The notes: generated by a model from the letters alone, not told the origin. Numbered from the stretch's first letter, positions 16,987 to 26,768 are shown. The stretch is 64,000 nucleotides of DNA from Clostridium cellulovorans 743B (GCF_000145275.1 NC_014393.1:2232001-2296000); one strand, 5' to 3'. Program-made: numbers and translations.

Positions 16987-17928
16987 TTAATTTAACACTT
17001 CTTTGATGAAGGTAAGAGCATTCTTATAAAATATATTCTCTATCATATCGTAAGAATAACCATGGTTACTTAGCGCTTCTCTTAGTTTATACATTTCGCT
17101 GACGTCTTCGATTTCTAAGGCGTTGTCTATCCCGTCGAAATCACAACCTAATGAAATAACTTGTTTTCCGCCTGTTTTGTACATATGATCTATATGAAGA
17201 AGAATGTCATCTATTCTAGTTTTAGGACTATCACCTAAGAAACTGCTGGCAAGATTTATACCGATAACGCCTCCTTTATCAGCTATAGCTCTAATCATAG
17301 GATCTGTTAGATTCCTAGGATGATTTGTTATAGACCTACAGTTTGAATGTGAAGCGATAAAAGGTTTTTTACTTATTTCATTTACGTCAAAAAATCCCCC
17401 ATCAGATAAATGGGATACATCTACAATAGTATTGTAATGGTTCATTGCTTCTACAAGCTCTTTCCCGAATTTAGTTAACCCCTGGTCTTTATATGTGAAG
17501 TTAGCATTAGGATAACCTATTTCATTAGGATAATTCCAGGTTAAGGTTATAAGTCGTACTCCAGCTTTATAAAATTCAAAAAAATTATCTAAGGAGCCTT
17601 CTAATATACCACCTTCTTCTAAGGTTAAAAAAGCGGTGATTTTATTTGTTTGTTCATTTTTTATAATAGATGCATAGTTTGTACCTAAGCTAATTAAAGT
17701 TTTGTTTTCATTTATTTGATCATTGAAAGAATTTAAGAGTTCCTTTCCGTATTCATAACAACTATTGTGAGTCTTTGCATTTACATAAAGAGCAAAAAAT
17801 TGTGCTAATGAATTACTTTTTATTAATTTATCAATACTAACATGGTGTTCATTGTCTTTAAGGTTTCCTTTTGAAGGATTTTCATGAATTTTTGAAATTG
17901 TATCGCAGTGAAAATCTATAAGTTTCAT
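16987..17928 (-). CDS. Membrane-dipeptidase family (M19) metallopeptidase
   Basis: 313 residues, typical of bacterial renal-dipeptidase homologues. Zinc ligands of the amidohydrolase fold can be seen: HCD near residue 7 (DFHCDT), Glu in LTLEEGG, His in VDVSHLS and ASHSNCR, and the Asp of LGCDFDG. It hydrolyses dipeptides, including those with D-amino acids in relatives. There is no signal peptide, so it is cytoplasmic. It is a lone reverse-strand gene that converges on spoIVA and diverges from the asparaginase gene. GGAGATTAAC precedes the start on this strand. Confidence 0.9.
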   Translation of the reverse strand: MKLIDFHCDTISKIHENPSKGNLKDNEHHVSIDKLIKSNSLAQFFALYVNAKTHNSCYEYGKELLNSFNDQINENKTLISLGTNYASIIKNEQTNKITAFLTLEEGGILEGSLDNFFEFYKAGVRLITLTWNYPNEIGYPNANFTYKDQGLTKFGKELVEAMNHYNTIVDVSHLSDGGFFDVNEISKKPFIASHSNCRSITNHPRNLTDPMIRAIADKGGVIGINLASSFLGDSPKTRIDDILLHIDHMYKTGGKQVISLGCDFDGIDNALEIEDVSEMYKLREALSNHGYSYDMIENIFYKNALTFIKEVLN

Positions 17929-18159
17929 AGTTAATCTCCTTATGAATAATATTTTGCTAATTTAATAGTATTAAATTTAAAAGGTTTTACAACAACTAGT
18001 AAGAGATTGTTAAAAAAAGATCTATATATAGTATAGGAATTACAAAAAAAATTCTGAAAGTCAAAATAGCTATGCTTTTATTATATGGTATTTTATAATA
18101 TTATAGTAAGTAAAAAATAAATTGGATATAGTGAAGCGAAAAATAATGAGGTGATAGGT

Positions 18160-19146
18160 TTGAAGAAGGTTGCAGTAGTTTTTAATGGTGGTACTATTTC
18201 TATGGTTGTTGATCCTACGCTTAAAGCAGCAGTGCCTAATTTAACAGGGGAAGATATAATGTCAAAGGTAACGGGCATAGAGAAATATGCGGAAATTGAA
18301 GCACATAACTTTTCAAACAATCCTGGTCCTCATATGACTCCCGAAATAATGATGGAAATGTCAATATATATAAGGAAATTACTTGAAAGAGAAGATATCT
18401 GTGGTGTAGTTGTTACTCATGGAACGGATACTTTAGAAGAAACTGCATACTTTTTAGATCTTACTATTAAAAGTAAGAAACCAGTTATTATAACAGGTGC
18501 TATGAGAAATAGTTCGGAATTAGGGTATGACGGACCAGCTAATCTTTCAGCAGCCATATGTACTGCTATATCTGAAGAAGCTAAAGACAGAGGAGTTTTA
18601 GTTTGTCTAAATGATGAACTTAATTTAGCAGAAGAAGTTACAAAAACTCATTCTATGCATTTAGATGCATTCAAGTCTCCAAACTTTGGTCCTGTGGGTA
18701 TAGTAGATAATAATATTGCATTGTTCTATAAAGATACTATAATAAAGCAAAATATCTTGACGGAGACTTATGAAGAAAAGGTTGCATTGATCAAATGTTG
18801 TGTGGGAATGAATAGCGATATTTTGGAGTTTTATATAGATAAAGGTTATAAGGGAATAGTTATAGAGGCTTTGGGCAGAGGGAATGTACCTCCTGACATG
18901 GTAGAGGGAGTAGCAAAAGCAATAAAGAATAATATTGTTGTTGTAATTGTATCAAGATGTTTTCAAGGAAGGGTACTGGACTCCTATGGATATCATGGAG
19001 GAGGTAGAGAGTTAAGAGATATTGGAGTAATATTTGGTGATAATCTCCCAGGACAAAAGGCTAGGATTAAGTTGATGTTAGCCTTAGGGGTAACAAAGGA
19101 CATCCAAGAAATTAAGGGAATATTTGAACAAGGATATTATAAATAA
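18160..19146 (+). CDS. L-asparaginase, type I-like (cytoplasmic)
   Basis: 328 residues from a TTG at 18160, 6 bases after GAGGTG. The upstream in-frame GTG overlaps that site and is rejected. With this start the catalytic residues fall at Thr12 (NGGTIS), Thr89-Asp90 (THGTDT) and Lys162 (VTKTHS), the same numbers as in E. coli AnsB, which supports the start. It converts L-asparagine to aspartate and ammonia. No signal peptide, so cytoplasmic. Monocistronic, ending in a clear terminator. Confidence 0.9.
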   Translation: MKKVAVVFNGGTISMVVDPTLKAAVPNLTGEDIMSKVTGIEKYAEIEAHNFSNNPGPHMTPEIMMEMSIYIRKLLEREDICGVVVTHGTDTLEETAYFLDLTIKSKKPVIITGAMRNSSELGYDGPANLSAAICTAISEEAKDRGVLVCLNDELNLAEEVTKTHSMHLDAFKSPNFGPVGIVDNNIALFYKDTIIKQNILTETYEEKVALIKCCVGMNSDILEFYIDKGYKGIVIEALGRGNVPPDMVEGVAKAIKNNIVVVIVSRCFQGRVLDSYGYHGGGRELRDIGVIFGDNLPGQKARIKLMLALGVTKDIQEIKGIFEQGYYK

Positions 19147-19155
19147 AGATTATTT

Positions 19156-19183
19156 GACCTTAAGGTATTCTTGAGGTCTTTTT
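19156..19183 (+). terminator. Terminator after the asparaginase gene
   Basis: GACCTTAAG (19156-19164) pairs with CTTGAGGTC (19170-19178), one T-G pair, then five T residues. Confidence 0.85.
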
Positions 19184-19371
19184 GCCGTTTAAAAATATAC
19201 TTAGCAAAGTTATAAGTGCAAGATTAAAATACTAAATTCGTCGATTTTGCATAAGTGTATAAATTAGGTTTAATAGTAGAAAACTTATAATAATTAAGTT
19301 GCAAACATATATTAGAGATCTGTAAAGTAACCTGTATATACTTTAATACGAAATATTATAAAAATTAAAAG
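19184..19371 (+). other. Intergenic stretch upstream of the purine permease promoter
   Basis: AT-rich, no ORF and no purine riboswitch core. Together with the terminator and promoter it makes the 340-base gap between the asparaginase and permease genes. I see nothing else in it. Confidence 0.4.
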
Positions 19372-19420
19372 GCGAACATTCGCATATTCTCTTGACATAA
19401 TGTACAGAGAATGATATTAT
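19372..19420 (+). promoter_or_regulatory. Strong SigA promoter with adjacent operator-like dyad, upstream of the purine permease
   Basis: TTGACA (19392-19397), 17-bp spacer, TATTAT (19415-19420) is a near-consensus SigA promoter. Just upstream, GCGAACATTCGC (19372-19383) is a dyad with 5-bp arms whose core CGAACATT resembles half of the Bacillus PurR box. The resulting leader is only about 60 bases. PurR control is an inference. Confidence 0.6.
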
Positions 19421-19486
19421 TCAAAGGTACTATTTTTATGCGTTATTTATCTAAATTTATTGTAAACAAACTAAGGAGGAAATCTT

Positions 19487-20863
19487 ATGAATAATTTTTT
19501 AGAACGTTATTTTAAGCTTAAAGACAGTGGAACGTCTGTAAGAACAGAAGTTTTAGCAGGACTCACAACATTTTTAACCATGGCTTATATCATTGCTGTT
19601 AATCCTGGAATGGTATCCCAAGCTACTGGAGAAGGGACTGTGGGTGCATTAGTTACAGCTACCTGTTTAGCCTCTGCTTTTGCATGCATATTAATGGGTC
19701 TTTATGCTAACTTACCTTTTGCTTTAGCACCTGGAATGGGCTTAAATGCTTATTTTACATATTCAGTTTGTTTAGGAATGGGTGTTTCTTGGAAGGTAGC
19801 TTTTGGAGCTATATTCGTAGAAGGAATTGTTTTTATTATTTTGTCACTTACAAATGTTAGAGAAGCAGTTGTAAAAGCAATACCATTAAGTTTAAAAATG
19901 GCTGTTACTGTTGGTATCGGTTTATTTATTGCCTTTATAGGTTTTTCAAATGCAAAGATTATAGAAAGTAATCCTTCAACCTATGTTCAGCTAGGTAGCT
20001 TCATTACTGCTCCTGTTTTGATAGCCGTTACAGGACTACTTATAATAGTAGTGTTATCTAAAAAGAATATAAAAGGTGCAATACTTTGGGGAATAGTTAT
20101 AAGTACTGTTTTATCTTGGATCTATGCACTTATTAATCCTGGTGCTGCGAACTATTATGGTATACATCTACCACTTAAAGTGTTTGAATATGAATCATTA
20201 TCCCCATTATTATTTCAAATAGATTTGTCTTACCTATTTGATTCAGAAAAAGTTTTAAATTTCATAATTATATTATTTACTTTTCTATTTGTTGATTTCT
20301 TTGATACAGTTGGAACACTCGTTGGAGTAGCTTCAAAAGCGAATATGCTTGATGAGAAAGGTAACGTTCCAAGAGCAGGAAAGGCATTGTTAACAGATGC
20401 CATTGGTACTACTGTAGGTTCATTAATTGGTGCTACAACAGTTACAACATATGTTGAGAGTTCAACTGGAGTTGCAGAAGGCGGAAGAACTGGTCTTACT
20501 GCTATTGTTACTGGAATTTTATTTTTTCTAGCTATGTTTTTCTCACCAATATTTATTGCAATTCCGTCTTGTGCTACTGCACCAGCACTTATCTATGTAG
20601 GATTTTTGATGATGCAAGAAGTTACTAAGATTGACTTTAAGGATATTACACAAGGATTTCCTGCTTTTATAACTATAGCAGCTATGCCATTAACATATAG
20701 CATTGGTGATGGTTTAACTTTAGGCGTATTGTCTTATGTATTCATAAACTTAATACATAATATGACTGTTAAAGACAAAAGGGATAAGCATCAAGTGTCA
20801 ATTGTGATGATAATTTTAGCAATTATATTTGTCTTTAAGTTAGCATTGCCACTATTTGAATAA
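19487..20863 (+). CDS. NCS2-family purine (adenine/guanine/hypoxanthine) permease, PbuG/AzgA type
   Basis: 458 residues with 12 or more membrane helices. The start MNNFLERYFKLKDSGTSVRTE, followed by GLTTFLTMAYIIAVNP, is diagnostic of the AzgA-like subgroup. ALAPGMGLNAYFT and the FVDFFDTVGTLVG segment hold the substrate-site residues. It imports purine bases with protons. Preceded by AAGGAGG and a strong promoter with a possible PurR-like dyad; followed by a perfect terminator, so monocistronic. Confidence 0.93.
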   Translation: MNNFLERYFKLKDSGTSVRTEVLAGLTTFLTMAYIIAVNPGMVSQATGEGTVGALVTATCLASAFACILMGLYANLPFALAPGMGLNAYFTYSVCLGMGVSWKVAFGAIFVEGIVFIILSLTNVREAVVKAIPLSLKMAVTVGIGLFIAFIGFSNAKIIESNPSTYVQLGSFITAPVLIAVTGLLIIVVLSKKNIKGAILWGIVISTVLSWIYALINPGAANYYGIHLPLKVFEYESLSPLLFQIDLSYLFDSEKVLNFIIILFTFLFVDFFDTVGTLVGVASKANMLDEKGNVPRAGKALLTDAIGTTVGSLIGATTVTTYVESSTGVAEGGRTGLTAIVTGILFFLAMFFSPIFIAIPSCATAPALIYVGFLMMQEVTKIDFKDITQGFPAFITIAAMPLTYSIGDGLTLGVLSYVFINLIHNMTVKDKRDKHQVSIVMIILAIIFVFKLALPLFE

Positions 20864-20873
20864 TAATAAATAT

Positions 20874-20906
20874 AAAGGTGCTTACAAGAGTTTGTAAGCA
20901 CCTTTT
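20874..20906 (+). terminator. Terminator after the purine permease gene
   Basis: A perfect stem, AAGGTGCTTACAA with TTGTAAGCACCTT, GAGT loop (20888-20891), then TTTT. Confidence 0.93.
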
Positions 20907-21215
20907 AAAATATGATAAATTATATATTGTATTAATTTTATAACTTGGTTTAATTACAAAGCGTATAGGATTTAAGTGGAAAGGTATGATATAGTAGAAT
21001 AATATTAATTTGATTTTAAAATAGAAATTGTATAACAGATATAAATTTCTATTGCATAGATATGATAAGTTAAATATAATACAATATGAAAGCAAAACAA
21101 AGAAATACTTAAATTAATAGAGAAAAATCAAAAAAACGTTATATATCCAGAGGATTTATGATATAATTTTTTATGTTATATTTCAGTACGACGTGTTTTT
21201 AGAAGGGTGAGTACT
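20907..21215 (+). other. yicC upstream region
   Basis: No credible ORF on either strand. It holds a 9-bp inverted repeat ATAGAAATT (21021)/AATTTCTAT (21044) with a 14-base loop, and TATAAT at 21162-21167 that could be the -10 of the yicC operon promoter, though its -35 (TTATAT at 21139) is poor. AGAAGGGTGAG at 21201 is the yicC ribosome binding site. Confidence 0.4.
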
Positions 21216-22094
21216 ATGATGAAAAGCATGACCGGCTTTGGAAGAGCCAACGAGGGAAATGAGAACTTTGCATTCACAGTGGAAATGAAGGGTGTAAATC
21301 ATAGATATTTAGATTTAAATATCAGGATGCCAAGAAGTATTCTTTCACTGGAGGATAAAGTTCGAAAGGTACTTCAAGAAAAGCTAAATAGAGGGAAGAT
21401 AGATGTATTTATAACTGAGGATAATTACAATAGCAATGCTGGAATCCCAATGCTTAATGAGGCATTAGCTCGTAACTATATCACGTCTCTTAATAAATTA
21501 AGAGATGAGTTCTCACTTAAAGATGATATCTCTGTTTCTTTAGTTGCTAAGTTTCCAGAGGTGATTACACTTAAGCAAGAAGAAAAAGATATTGATGAGA
21601 TTTGGTACATACTGAAAACCACTTTAGAATGTGCAGTTAATAATTTTCTTTCTATGAGGGAAAAAGAAGGTCAAAAATTGAAAGATGATATTTTAGTAAA
21701 GATTAAATCTATTGAAGGATCTTTAGCTAAGATAGAGCCTTTATCATCTTTAACTGTAGAAAATTATAAAATTAGGCTTCAGGATAGGGTTACAGAACTT
21801 TTAGGTGATGTAGAGTTAGAACCTTCAAGAATTGCTCAAGAGATTGCAATTTTTGCTGATAGAGCTTGCATTGATGAGGAAATAGTTAGGCTTAAATCTC
21901 ATATACATCAGGTTAAAGACACTTTAGAGCTTAAAGAAGCTGTAGGTAGAAAATTGGACTTTATTATCCAAGAGATGAATAGGGAAACTAACACAATATC
22001 ATCTAAAGCTAATAATATAGAAATAACCAATTTAACTATAGCAATAAAAAATGATATTGAAAAAATAAGAGAGCAAGTGCAGAATCTTGAATAG
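21216..22094 (+). CDS. yicC: YicC family endoribonuclease
   Basis: 292 residues from ATG 21216, giving the family N-terminus MMKSMTGFGRA. The central NHRYLDLNIRMPR and the C-terminal DUF1732 segment GRKLDFIIQEMNRETNTISSK are diagnostic. In E. coli YicC is an endoribonuclease; in Firmicutes it heads the remA-gmk-rpoZ operon, as here. AGAAGGGTGAG precedes the start; a GTG at 21207 lies inside the ribosome binding site and is rejected. Confidence 0.92.
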   Translation: MMKSMTGFGRANEGNENFAFTVEMKGVNHRYLDLNIRMPRSILSLEDKVRKVLQEKLNRGKIDVFITEDNYNSNAGIPMLNEALARNYITSLNKLRDEFSLKDDISVSLVAKFPEVITLKQEEKDIDEIWYILKTTLECAVNNFLSMREKEGQKLKDDILVKIKSIEGSLAKIEPLSSLTVENYKIRLQDRVTELLGDVELEPSRIAQEIAIFADRACIDEEIVRLKSHIHQVKDTLELKEAVGRKLDFIIQEMNRETNTISSKANNIEITNLTIAIKNDIEKIREQVQNLE

Positions 22095-22110
22095 TTGAGG
22101 AGAGAAGAAG

Positions 22111-22383
22111 ATGGGAATAAAATTAATTAATATAGGTTTTGGAAATATCGTATCAGCTAATAGATTAGTAGCAATAGTAAGTCCTGAATCTGCCCCAATA
22201 AAAAGAATAATAACAGAAGCTAGGGATAGAGGGATGCTAATTGATGCAACCTATGGAAGAAGAACTAGAGCAGTTATAATCACTGATAGTGATCACGTTA
22301 TCTTATCAGCAGTTCAACCAGAAACAGTGGCTCATAGACTATCTACAAAAGACGAAGAAGCTGTAGATGAGGTTGATGAATAA
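22111..22383 (+). CDS. remA: RemA-family DNA-binding regulator (DUF370)
   Basis: 90 residues. Sequence GFGNIVSANRLVAIVSPESAPIKR and DATYGRRTRAVII match the RemA family, which forms a ring-shaped octamer that wraps DNA and in Bacillus activates biofilm matrix genes. The basic residues of the YGRRTR loop contact DNA. It lies 16 bases after yicC with GGAG in the gap, and its stop overlaps the gmk start. Targets in this organism are unknown. Confidence 0.92.
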   Translation: MGIKLINIGFGNIVSANRLVAIVSPESAPIKRIITEARDRGMLIDATYGRRTRAVIITDSDHVILSAVQPETVAHRLSTKDEEAVDEVDE

Positions 22384-23018
22384 TGGTAAATGAAACAAAG
22401 GGTTTATTAGTTGTAATTTCTGGACCATCAGGTGCTGGAAAGGGCACCATATGCAAGAAGCTTATGGAAAAAAATAACTTTTGGCTTTCTGTTTCTGCTA
22501 CTACTAGAAGTCCAAGAGCTGGGGAAGAAAACGCAAAGAGTTACTATTTTTTAACAAGGGACGAATTTGAAGAAAAGATAAAATGTAATGATTTTCTTGA
22601 ATATGCTGAAGTATATGGTAATTTATACGGAACTCCTCGTTCAAGTGTTATGGAAATGATTGATAATGGCAAAAATGTTATATTAGAAATTGATATTCAA
22701 GGAGCGCTTAAGGTTAAAGAAGCATTTCCTGAGGGAGTATTTATATTTATTCTTCCTCCATCTATGGAAGAACTTAAGAATAGAATAATAGGCAGAGGTA
22801 GTGAAACACCTGAATCGCTAATGACAAGATTTAAATCAGCCTACAAGGAAATAAACTATGTTTCTAAATATAACTATGCTGTAGTAAATGATGAAGTTGC
22901 TCTTGCTGTTGAAAAAATTCAAGGGATTTTAGTAGCAGAAAAGTGCAGAGTTGATAGAATAAAAGAAGATATATTAGATAATAAGGAGGGAATTGTTCAT
23001 GAGCAATTCTATGATTAA
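22383..23018 (+). CDS. gmk: Guanylate kinase
   Basis: 211 residues. P-loop ISGPSGAGKGT at about 11-21, GMP-binding SATTRSPRAGEE and Y-x-F segment (KSYYFLTRDEF), and lid with NRIIGRGSETPESLMTRF. It phosphorylates GMP to GDP. The start codon overlaps the remA stop, and the last 20 bases overlap rpoZ, so the three genes are translationally coupled. Confidence 0.96.
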   Translation: MVNETKGLLVVISGPSGAGKGTICKKLMEKNNFWLSVSATTRSPRAGEENAKSYYFLTRDEFEEKIKCNDFLEYAEVYGNLYGTPRSSVMEMIDNGKNVILEIDIQGALKVKEAFPEGVFIFILPPSMEELKNRIIGRGSETPESLMTRFKSAYKEINYVSKYNYAVVNDEVALAVEKIQGILVAEKCRVDRIKEDILDNKEGIVHEQFYD

Positions 23019-23220
23019 TCCATCAATAGTTGAATTAACAGACAAATCTGGTGATAGATATTCACTAGTTGTAATAGCATCAAAGAGAGCAAGATTATTA
23101 ATCGATGGTGATGAACCACTAGTAAAGGTTACTTCTAAAAAGCCTTTAACTGTTGCAATAAACGAAGTTAATGAAGGAAAAATTCAGTTTGAAGCTCCTC
23201 AAGTTGAAGGACTCAAATAA
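22999..23220 (+). CDS. rpoZ: RNA polymerase omega subunit
   Basis: 73 residues from ATG 22999, 8 bases after AAGGAGGG, inside the end of gmk. The omega fold signature SIVELTDKSGDRYSLVVIASKRAR is clear. Omega helps beta-prime fold and assemble. The last part, KVTSKKPLTVAINEVNEGKI, is the usual C-terminus. An upstream in-frame TTG (22993) is too close to the ribosome binding site. Confidence 0.93.
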   Translation: MSNSMINPSIVELTDKSGDRYSLVVIASKRARLLIDGDEPLVKVTSKKPLTVAINEVNEGKIQFEAPQVEGLK

Positions 23221-23235
23221 AGAGGCGATTAGATT

Positions 23236-24423
23236 ATGAAGAAAAAGACTATTGTTCTCGGTGTTAGTGGAGGAATTGCAGTTTATAAAGCATTAGATGT
23301 TGTTTCAAAGCTTAAGAAAAAAGACTATGATGTCCATGTGATTATGACTAAGAATGCTATGGAATTTGTTACGCCATTATCATTTCAATCGATAAGTCAA
23401 AACATGGTTATTACAGATATGTTCGCTGAGCCAAAAGCTTGGGAAATTCAGCATATTTCTTTAGCTAAGAAAGCAGATTTAATGGTTATAGTTCCTGCAA
23501 CGGCTAATATAATTGGAAAGGTAGCTAATGGAATAGCTGATGATATGCTTAGTACAACAATAATGGCTACCAAGGCACCAGTTATATTTGCTCCAGCTAT
23601 GAACACTAATATGTATCAAAATCCAATAGTACAAGAAAATATGTCAAAGCTTAAAGGTTATGGCTATGAGTTTATCGATACAGTTAAAGGAAGGCTTGCT
23701 TGTGGAGATGTTGGAGAAGGGAAGCTAGCTGATACTGAAGATATTGTTCAATATATAGAAAGTAAGTTATATGATATAAAGGACTTGTCGGGTAAAAAAG
23801 TTATGATAACAGCTGGACCTACAATTGCTCCTATCGATCCAGTTCGCTATATAAGCAATTATTCATCAGGAAAGATGGGTTATGCTATAGCTGAAGAAGC
23901 AAGAGATAGAGGGGCTGAAGTTGTTTTGATTTCAGGAGATGTATCTATTCCTGATATTAAGGGTGTAAGGATTATAAAAGTAAAGACCAATCCAGATATG
24001 AAGGAAGCAGTATTAAAGGAATTTGATGATGCTGAAATTATAATAAAAACTGCTGCGGTTACAGACTTTAAGATTAAAAATTATTCTGATATAAAGATCA
24101 AGAAAAAGGACGAAGGTTTAACCTTAGAACTTGAGAAAGATACAGATATTTTAAAAACTTTAGGTTCTATGAAGAAAAATCAAATTCTTGTTGGTTTTGC
24201 AGCTGAAAGCAATGATGTTATAGAAAATGCTAAAGCAAAGCTTGATAAGAAAAACCTTGATTTTGTTGTTGCTAATGATATCAGCGTTAGTGATTCTGGA
24301 TTTAACAGTGATGATAACAAGGTTACTATAATATCTAGAAACGGTGAAGAACTTCATCTTGAAAAGATGAATAAAAGAGCCGTTGCGAAAGAGATATTTA
24401 ATAAGATACTAAAAAAGCGCTAA
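23236..24423 (+). CDS. coaBC: Bifunctional phosphopantothenoylcysteine decarboxylase/phosphopantothenate-cysteine ligase
   Basis: 395 residues. The N-terminal flavoprotein decarboxylase CoaC (about 1-185) has GGIAVYKA, an active-site His in the WEIQHISLAK segment and the PAMNTNMYQNP motif. The C-terminal CoaB ligase starts at about 190 with VMITAGPTIAPIDPVRYISN and SSGKMGYAIA. Together they make 4'-phosphopantetheine for coenzyme A; coaD, which acts next, is also in the window at 41122. A terminator overlaps the stop codon. Confidence 0.95.
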   Translation: MKKKTIVLGVSGGIAVYKALDVVSKLKKKDYDVHVIMTKNAMEFVTPLSFQSISQNMVITDMFAEPKAWEIQHISLAKKADLMVIVPATANIIGKVANGIADDMLSTTIMATKAPVIFAPAMNTNMYQNPIVQENMSKLKGYGYEFIDTVKGRLACGDVGEGKLADTEDIVQYIESKLYDIKDLSGKKVMITAGPTIAPIDPVRYISNYSSGKMGYAIAEEARDRGAEVVLISGDVSIPDIKGVRIIKVKTNPDMKEAVLKEFDDAEIIIKTAAVTDFKIKNYSDIKIKKKDEGLTLELEKDTDILKTLGSMKKNQILVGFAAESNDVIENAKAKLDKKNLDFVVANDISVSDSGFNSDDNKVTIISRNGEELHLEKMNKRAVAKEIFNKILKKR

Positions 24424-24436
24424 CAGCGCTTTTTTT
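24411..24436 (+). terminator. Terminator overlapping the end of coaBC
   Basis: AAAAAAGCGCT and AGCGCTTTTTTT form a short GC-core stem with an AAC loop and seven T residues; the left arm is inside the coding sequence. Confidence 0.75.
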
Positions 24437-24455
24437 AATATATCGAGGTGTAATT

Positions 24456-26657
24456 ATGGCAAGTTATGCACAAGTTATAATTAATAATGAGTCGTCCATG
24501 GTTGATAGACCATTCACTTATAAAATTCCTGAGAGATTGAAAGATAATCTAAAGATTGGCCACAGAATTAAAATTCCTTTTGGAAAAGGAAATAAAAAGA
24601 TTGATGGATTCGTATTTTCCTTATTAGACCAATATATTAGTAATTATGAGATAAAAGAAATTGAATCAATAGAAGATGATTTTACTGCTTTTGAAGAAAG
24701 AGATATTCCTTTAATTGAGGAAATGAGAGAACGATATCTTTGTACCTATATTCAATGTATAAAGGTAATCGTACCTGCTGGAGTTTTTGAGGGTTTAAAA
24801 CTAAAAAAATCAAAGACAGTATATATAAAAAAAACTTTAGAAGGAAAATATAAAAAAGAGCCTTATGATAGAATATATGGAATAGTTAAAGAATCACAAG
24901 GAATCTTTACAAAGAGTCAATTAAGTAAAACATATAATATCTCTTTATCATCGATTAATACTTTAATAAAAAACGGATTTATTCAGGAACTAGAAGAAGT
25001 GGTTGATAGGTTTGATCAAAGGAATTATGAATTCTATGAAAGAAAAAATTTAAATGATAATCAAAGAGAAGTAGTTGAAACAATACTTCATAGTGATGAG
25101 AAAAAATTCTTGATTCATGGGATTACAGGAAGCGGAAAAACAGAAATATACATGAATTTGGTAGAAAAGACCATGGAACTTGAGAAAGATAGTATTATTC
25201 TTGTTCCAGAAATCGCATTAACACCGCAAATGGTTGAGCGATTTAAAGGACGATTTGGTAATAAAATAGCTGTTTTTCATAGTAAGCTTTCTAATGGAGA
25301 AAGATTTGATGAATGGATGAGGGTGAAAAACAGAAAGGTCCAATTAGCTATTGGAGCCAGATCAGCAATATTTCTTCCATTTAATAATTTATCACTGATA
25401 GTAATTGATGAGGAGCATGAAAGTAGTTATAAATCAGATAGTGATCCTAAATATCATGCAAGGGAAATTGGTGAAATTCTTCAGAAAAATCAAGGAGTAA
25501 AACTAGTCTTAGGTTCTGCAACTCCTAGTGTAGAAACTTATTTTAAGGCAAACTCTAGAGAATACCATCTCTTAACTCTTACCAAAAGGGCAGATAAAGC
25601 TACGTTACCTGTAACAGAAATTGTAGATATGAGAGAAGAATTGGTTAGAAAAAACAAATCTATGTTTAGTGGAGCTCTTTTGAGAGCTATTGATGAAGCT
25701 TTATCAAAAAAAGAACAAATAATTCTATTTTTAAATAGAAGAGGATTTTCAACTTTTGTATCTTGTAGAAAATGTGGTTTCGTATTTAAATGTAGAAATT
25801 GTGATATTTCTTTGACTTATCATCACCATAATGATACTTTAAGCTGTCATTATTGTGGCTCAACAGAAAAAACTAAAAAAATATGTCCTAAATGTGGAAG
25901 TTCTTACGTAAAATATTTTGGTGCAGGTACAGAAAAAATAGAAGAGAATATAAAAAAATACTTTCCTAGTGCTAAAACTATAAGAATGGATTTTGATACC
26001 ACGAGAAAAAAAGATGCTTATGAAGAGATATACAATAGTTTTAAAGCTGGAAATGCCGATATACTTATTGGAACTCAAATGATAGCTAAAGGATTAGATT
26101 TTAAGAATGTAACCTTAGTTGGAGTTGTAGCTGCAGATATTTCTCTTAACCTTCCGGATTTTAGGTCCGGAGAAAGAACCTTTCAATTACTTACGCAGGT
26201 TGGTGGTAGAGCTGGAAGAGGAGAAAAATCAGGGAAAGTTATTATTCAGACTTATACCCCTGAAAGCTATAGCATTATAGCTGCATCAAATCATGATTAT
26301 GAAGGATTCTACCAAGAGGAAATTAACTTAAGAAAGACTATGAACTATCCACCTTTTTCAAAGGTGTTTTTAATAAATATATCATCAAAGGATGAAGCTC
26401 TTTTGATAAAAATCAGCCATAGTATAGGTCAAGAAGTAAAGGAAAAATTAAAGGATTATGAAAAAATAGAAATTCTTGGACCTTGCCCTTGTACCATTGG
26501 GAAAGTAAAAGAAAACTATAGATGGCAGATTATACTTAAGGGAGACATTGAAAACAAATTTGCAATATCAATAAAAAATTTATGCTATGAAAAAATAAAA
26601 AATCATAAAGGTGATATAAAGATAAGTACTGATTTAAACCCATTATCACTACTTTAA
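24456..26657 (+). CDS. priA: Primosomal protein N' (replication restart helicase PriA)
   Basis: 733 residues. N-terminal DNA-binding domain (about 1-200), helicase Walker A GITGSGKTEIY near 225, DEEH box, then the zinc-binding insertion with eight cysteines (CRKCGFVFKCRNC and CHYC...CPKC), and helicase motifs V-VI (IGTQMIAKGLDF, QVGGRAGRG). PriA rebuilds replication forks after collapse. It has AGGTG before the ATG and begins 20 bases after the coaBC terminator. Confidence 0.96.
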   Translation: MASYAQVIINNESSMVDRPFTYKIPERLKDNLKIGHRIKIPFGKGNKKIDGFVFSLLDQYISNYEIKEIESIEDDFTAFEERDIPLIEEMRERYLCTYIQCIKVIVPAGVFEGLKLKKSKTVYIKKTLEGKYKKEPYDRIYGIVKESQGIFTKSQLSKTYNISLSSINTLIKNGFIQELEEVVDRFDQRNYEFYERKNLNDNQREVVETILHSDEKKFLIHGITGSGKTEIYMNLVEKTMELEKDSIILVPEIALTPQMVERFKGRFGNKIAVFHSKLSNGERFDEWMRVKNRKVQLAIGARSAIFLPFNNLSLIVIDEEHESSYKSDSDPKYHAREIGEILQKNQGVKLVLGSATPSVETYFKANSREYHLLTLTKRADKATLPVTEIVDMREELVRKNKSMFSGALLRAIDEALSKKEQIILFLNRRGFSTFVSCRKCGFVFKCRNCDISLTYHHHNDTLSCHYCGSTEKTKKICPKCGSSYVKYFGAGTEKIEENIKKYFPSAKTIRMDFDTTRKKDAYEEIYNSFKAGNADILIGTQMIAKGLDFKNVTLVGVVAADISLNLPDFRSGERTFQLLTQVGGRAGRGEKSGKVIIQTYTPESYSIIAASNHDYEGFYQEEINLRKTMNYPPFSKVFLINISSKDEALLIKISHSIGQEVKEKLKDYEKIEILGPCPCTIGKVKENYRWQIILKGDIENKFAISIKNLCYEKIKNHKGDIKISTDLNPLSLL

Positions 26658-26768
26658 AGATGATTTTCTAAGACAGTAATGGTATAATTTAAGAAGTATA
26701 AAATTGAGCCTATAATAAAGAAAAATTATTAAATTTATATATTATTTACTTCAAGGAGGATAAGCGTA

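Noticed and set aside
19184..19486. Possible purine riboswitch upstream of the permease gene
   Set aside because: The conserved P1-P3 core sequences are not present, and the predicted promoter leaves only about 60 bases of leader.
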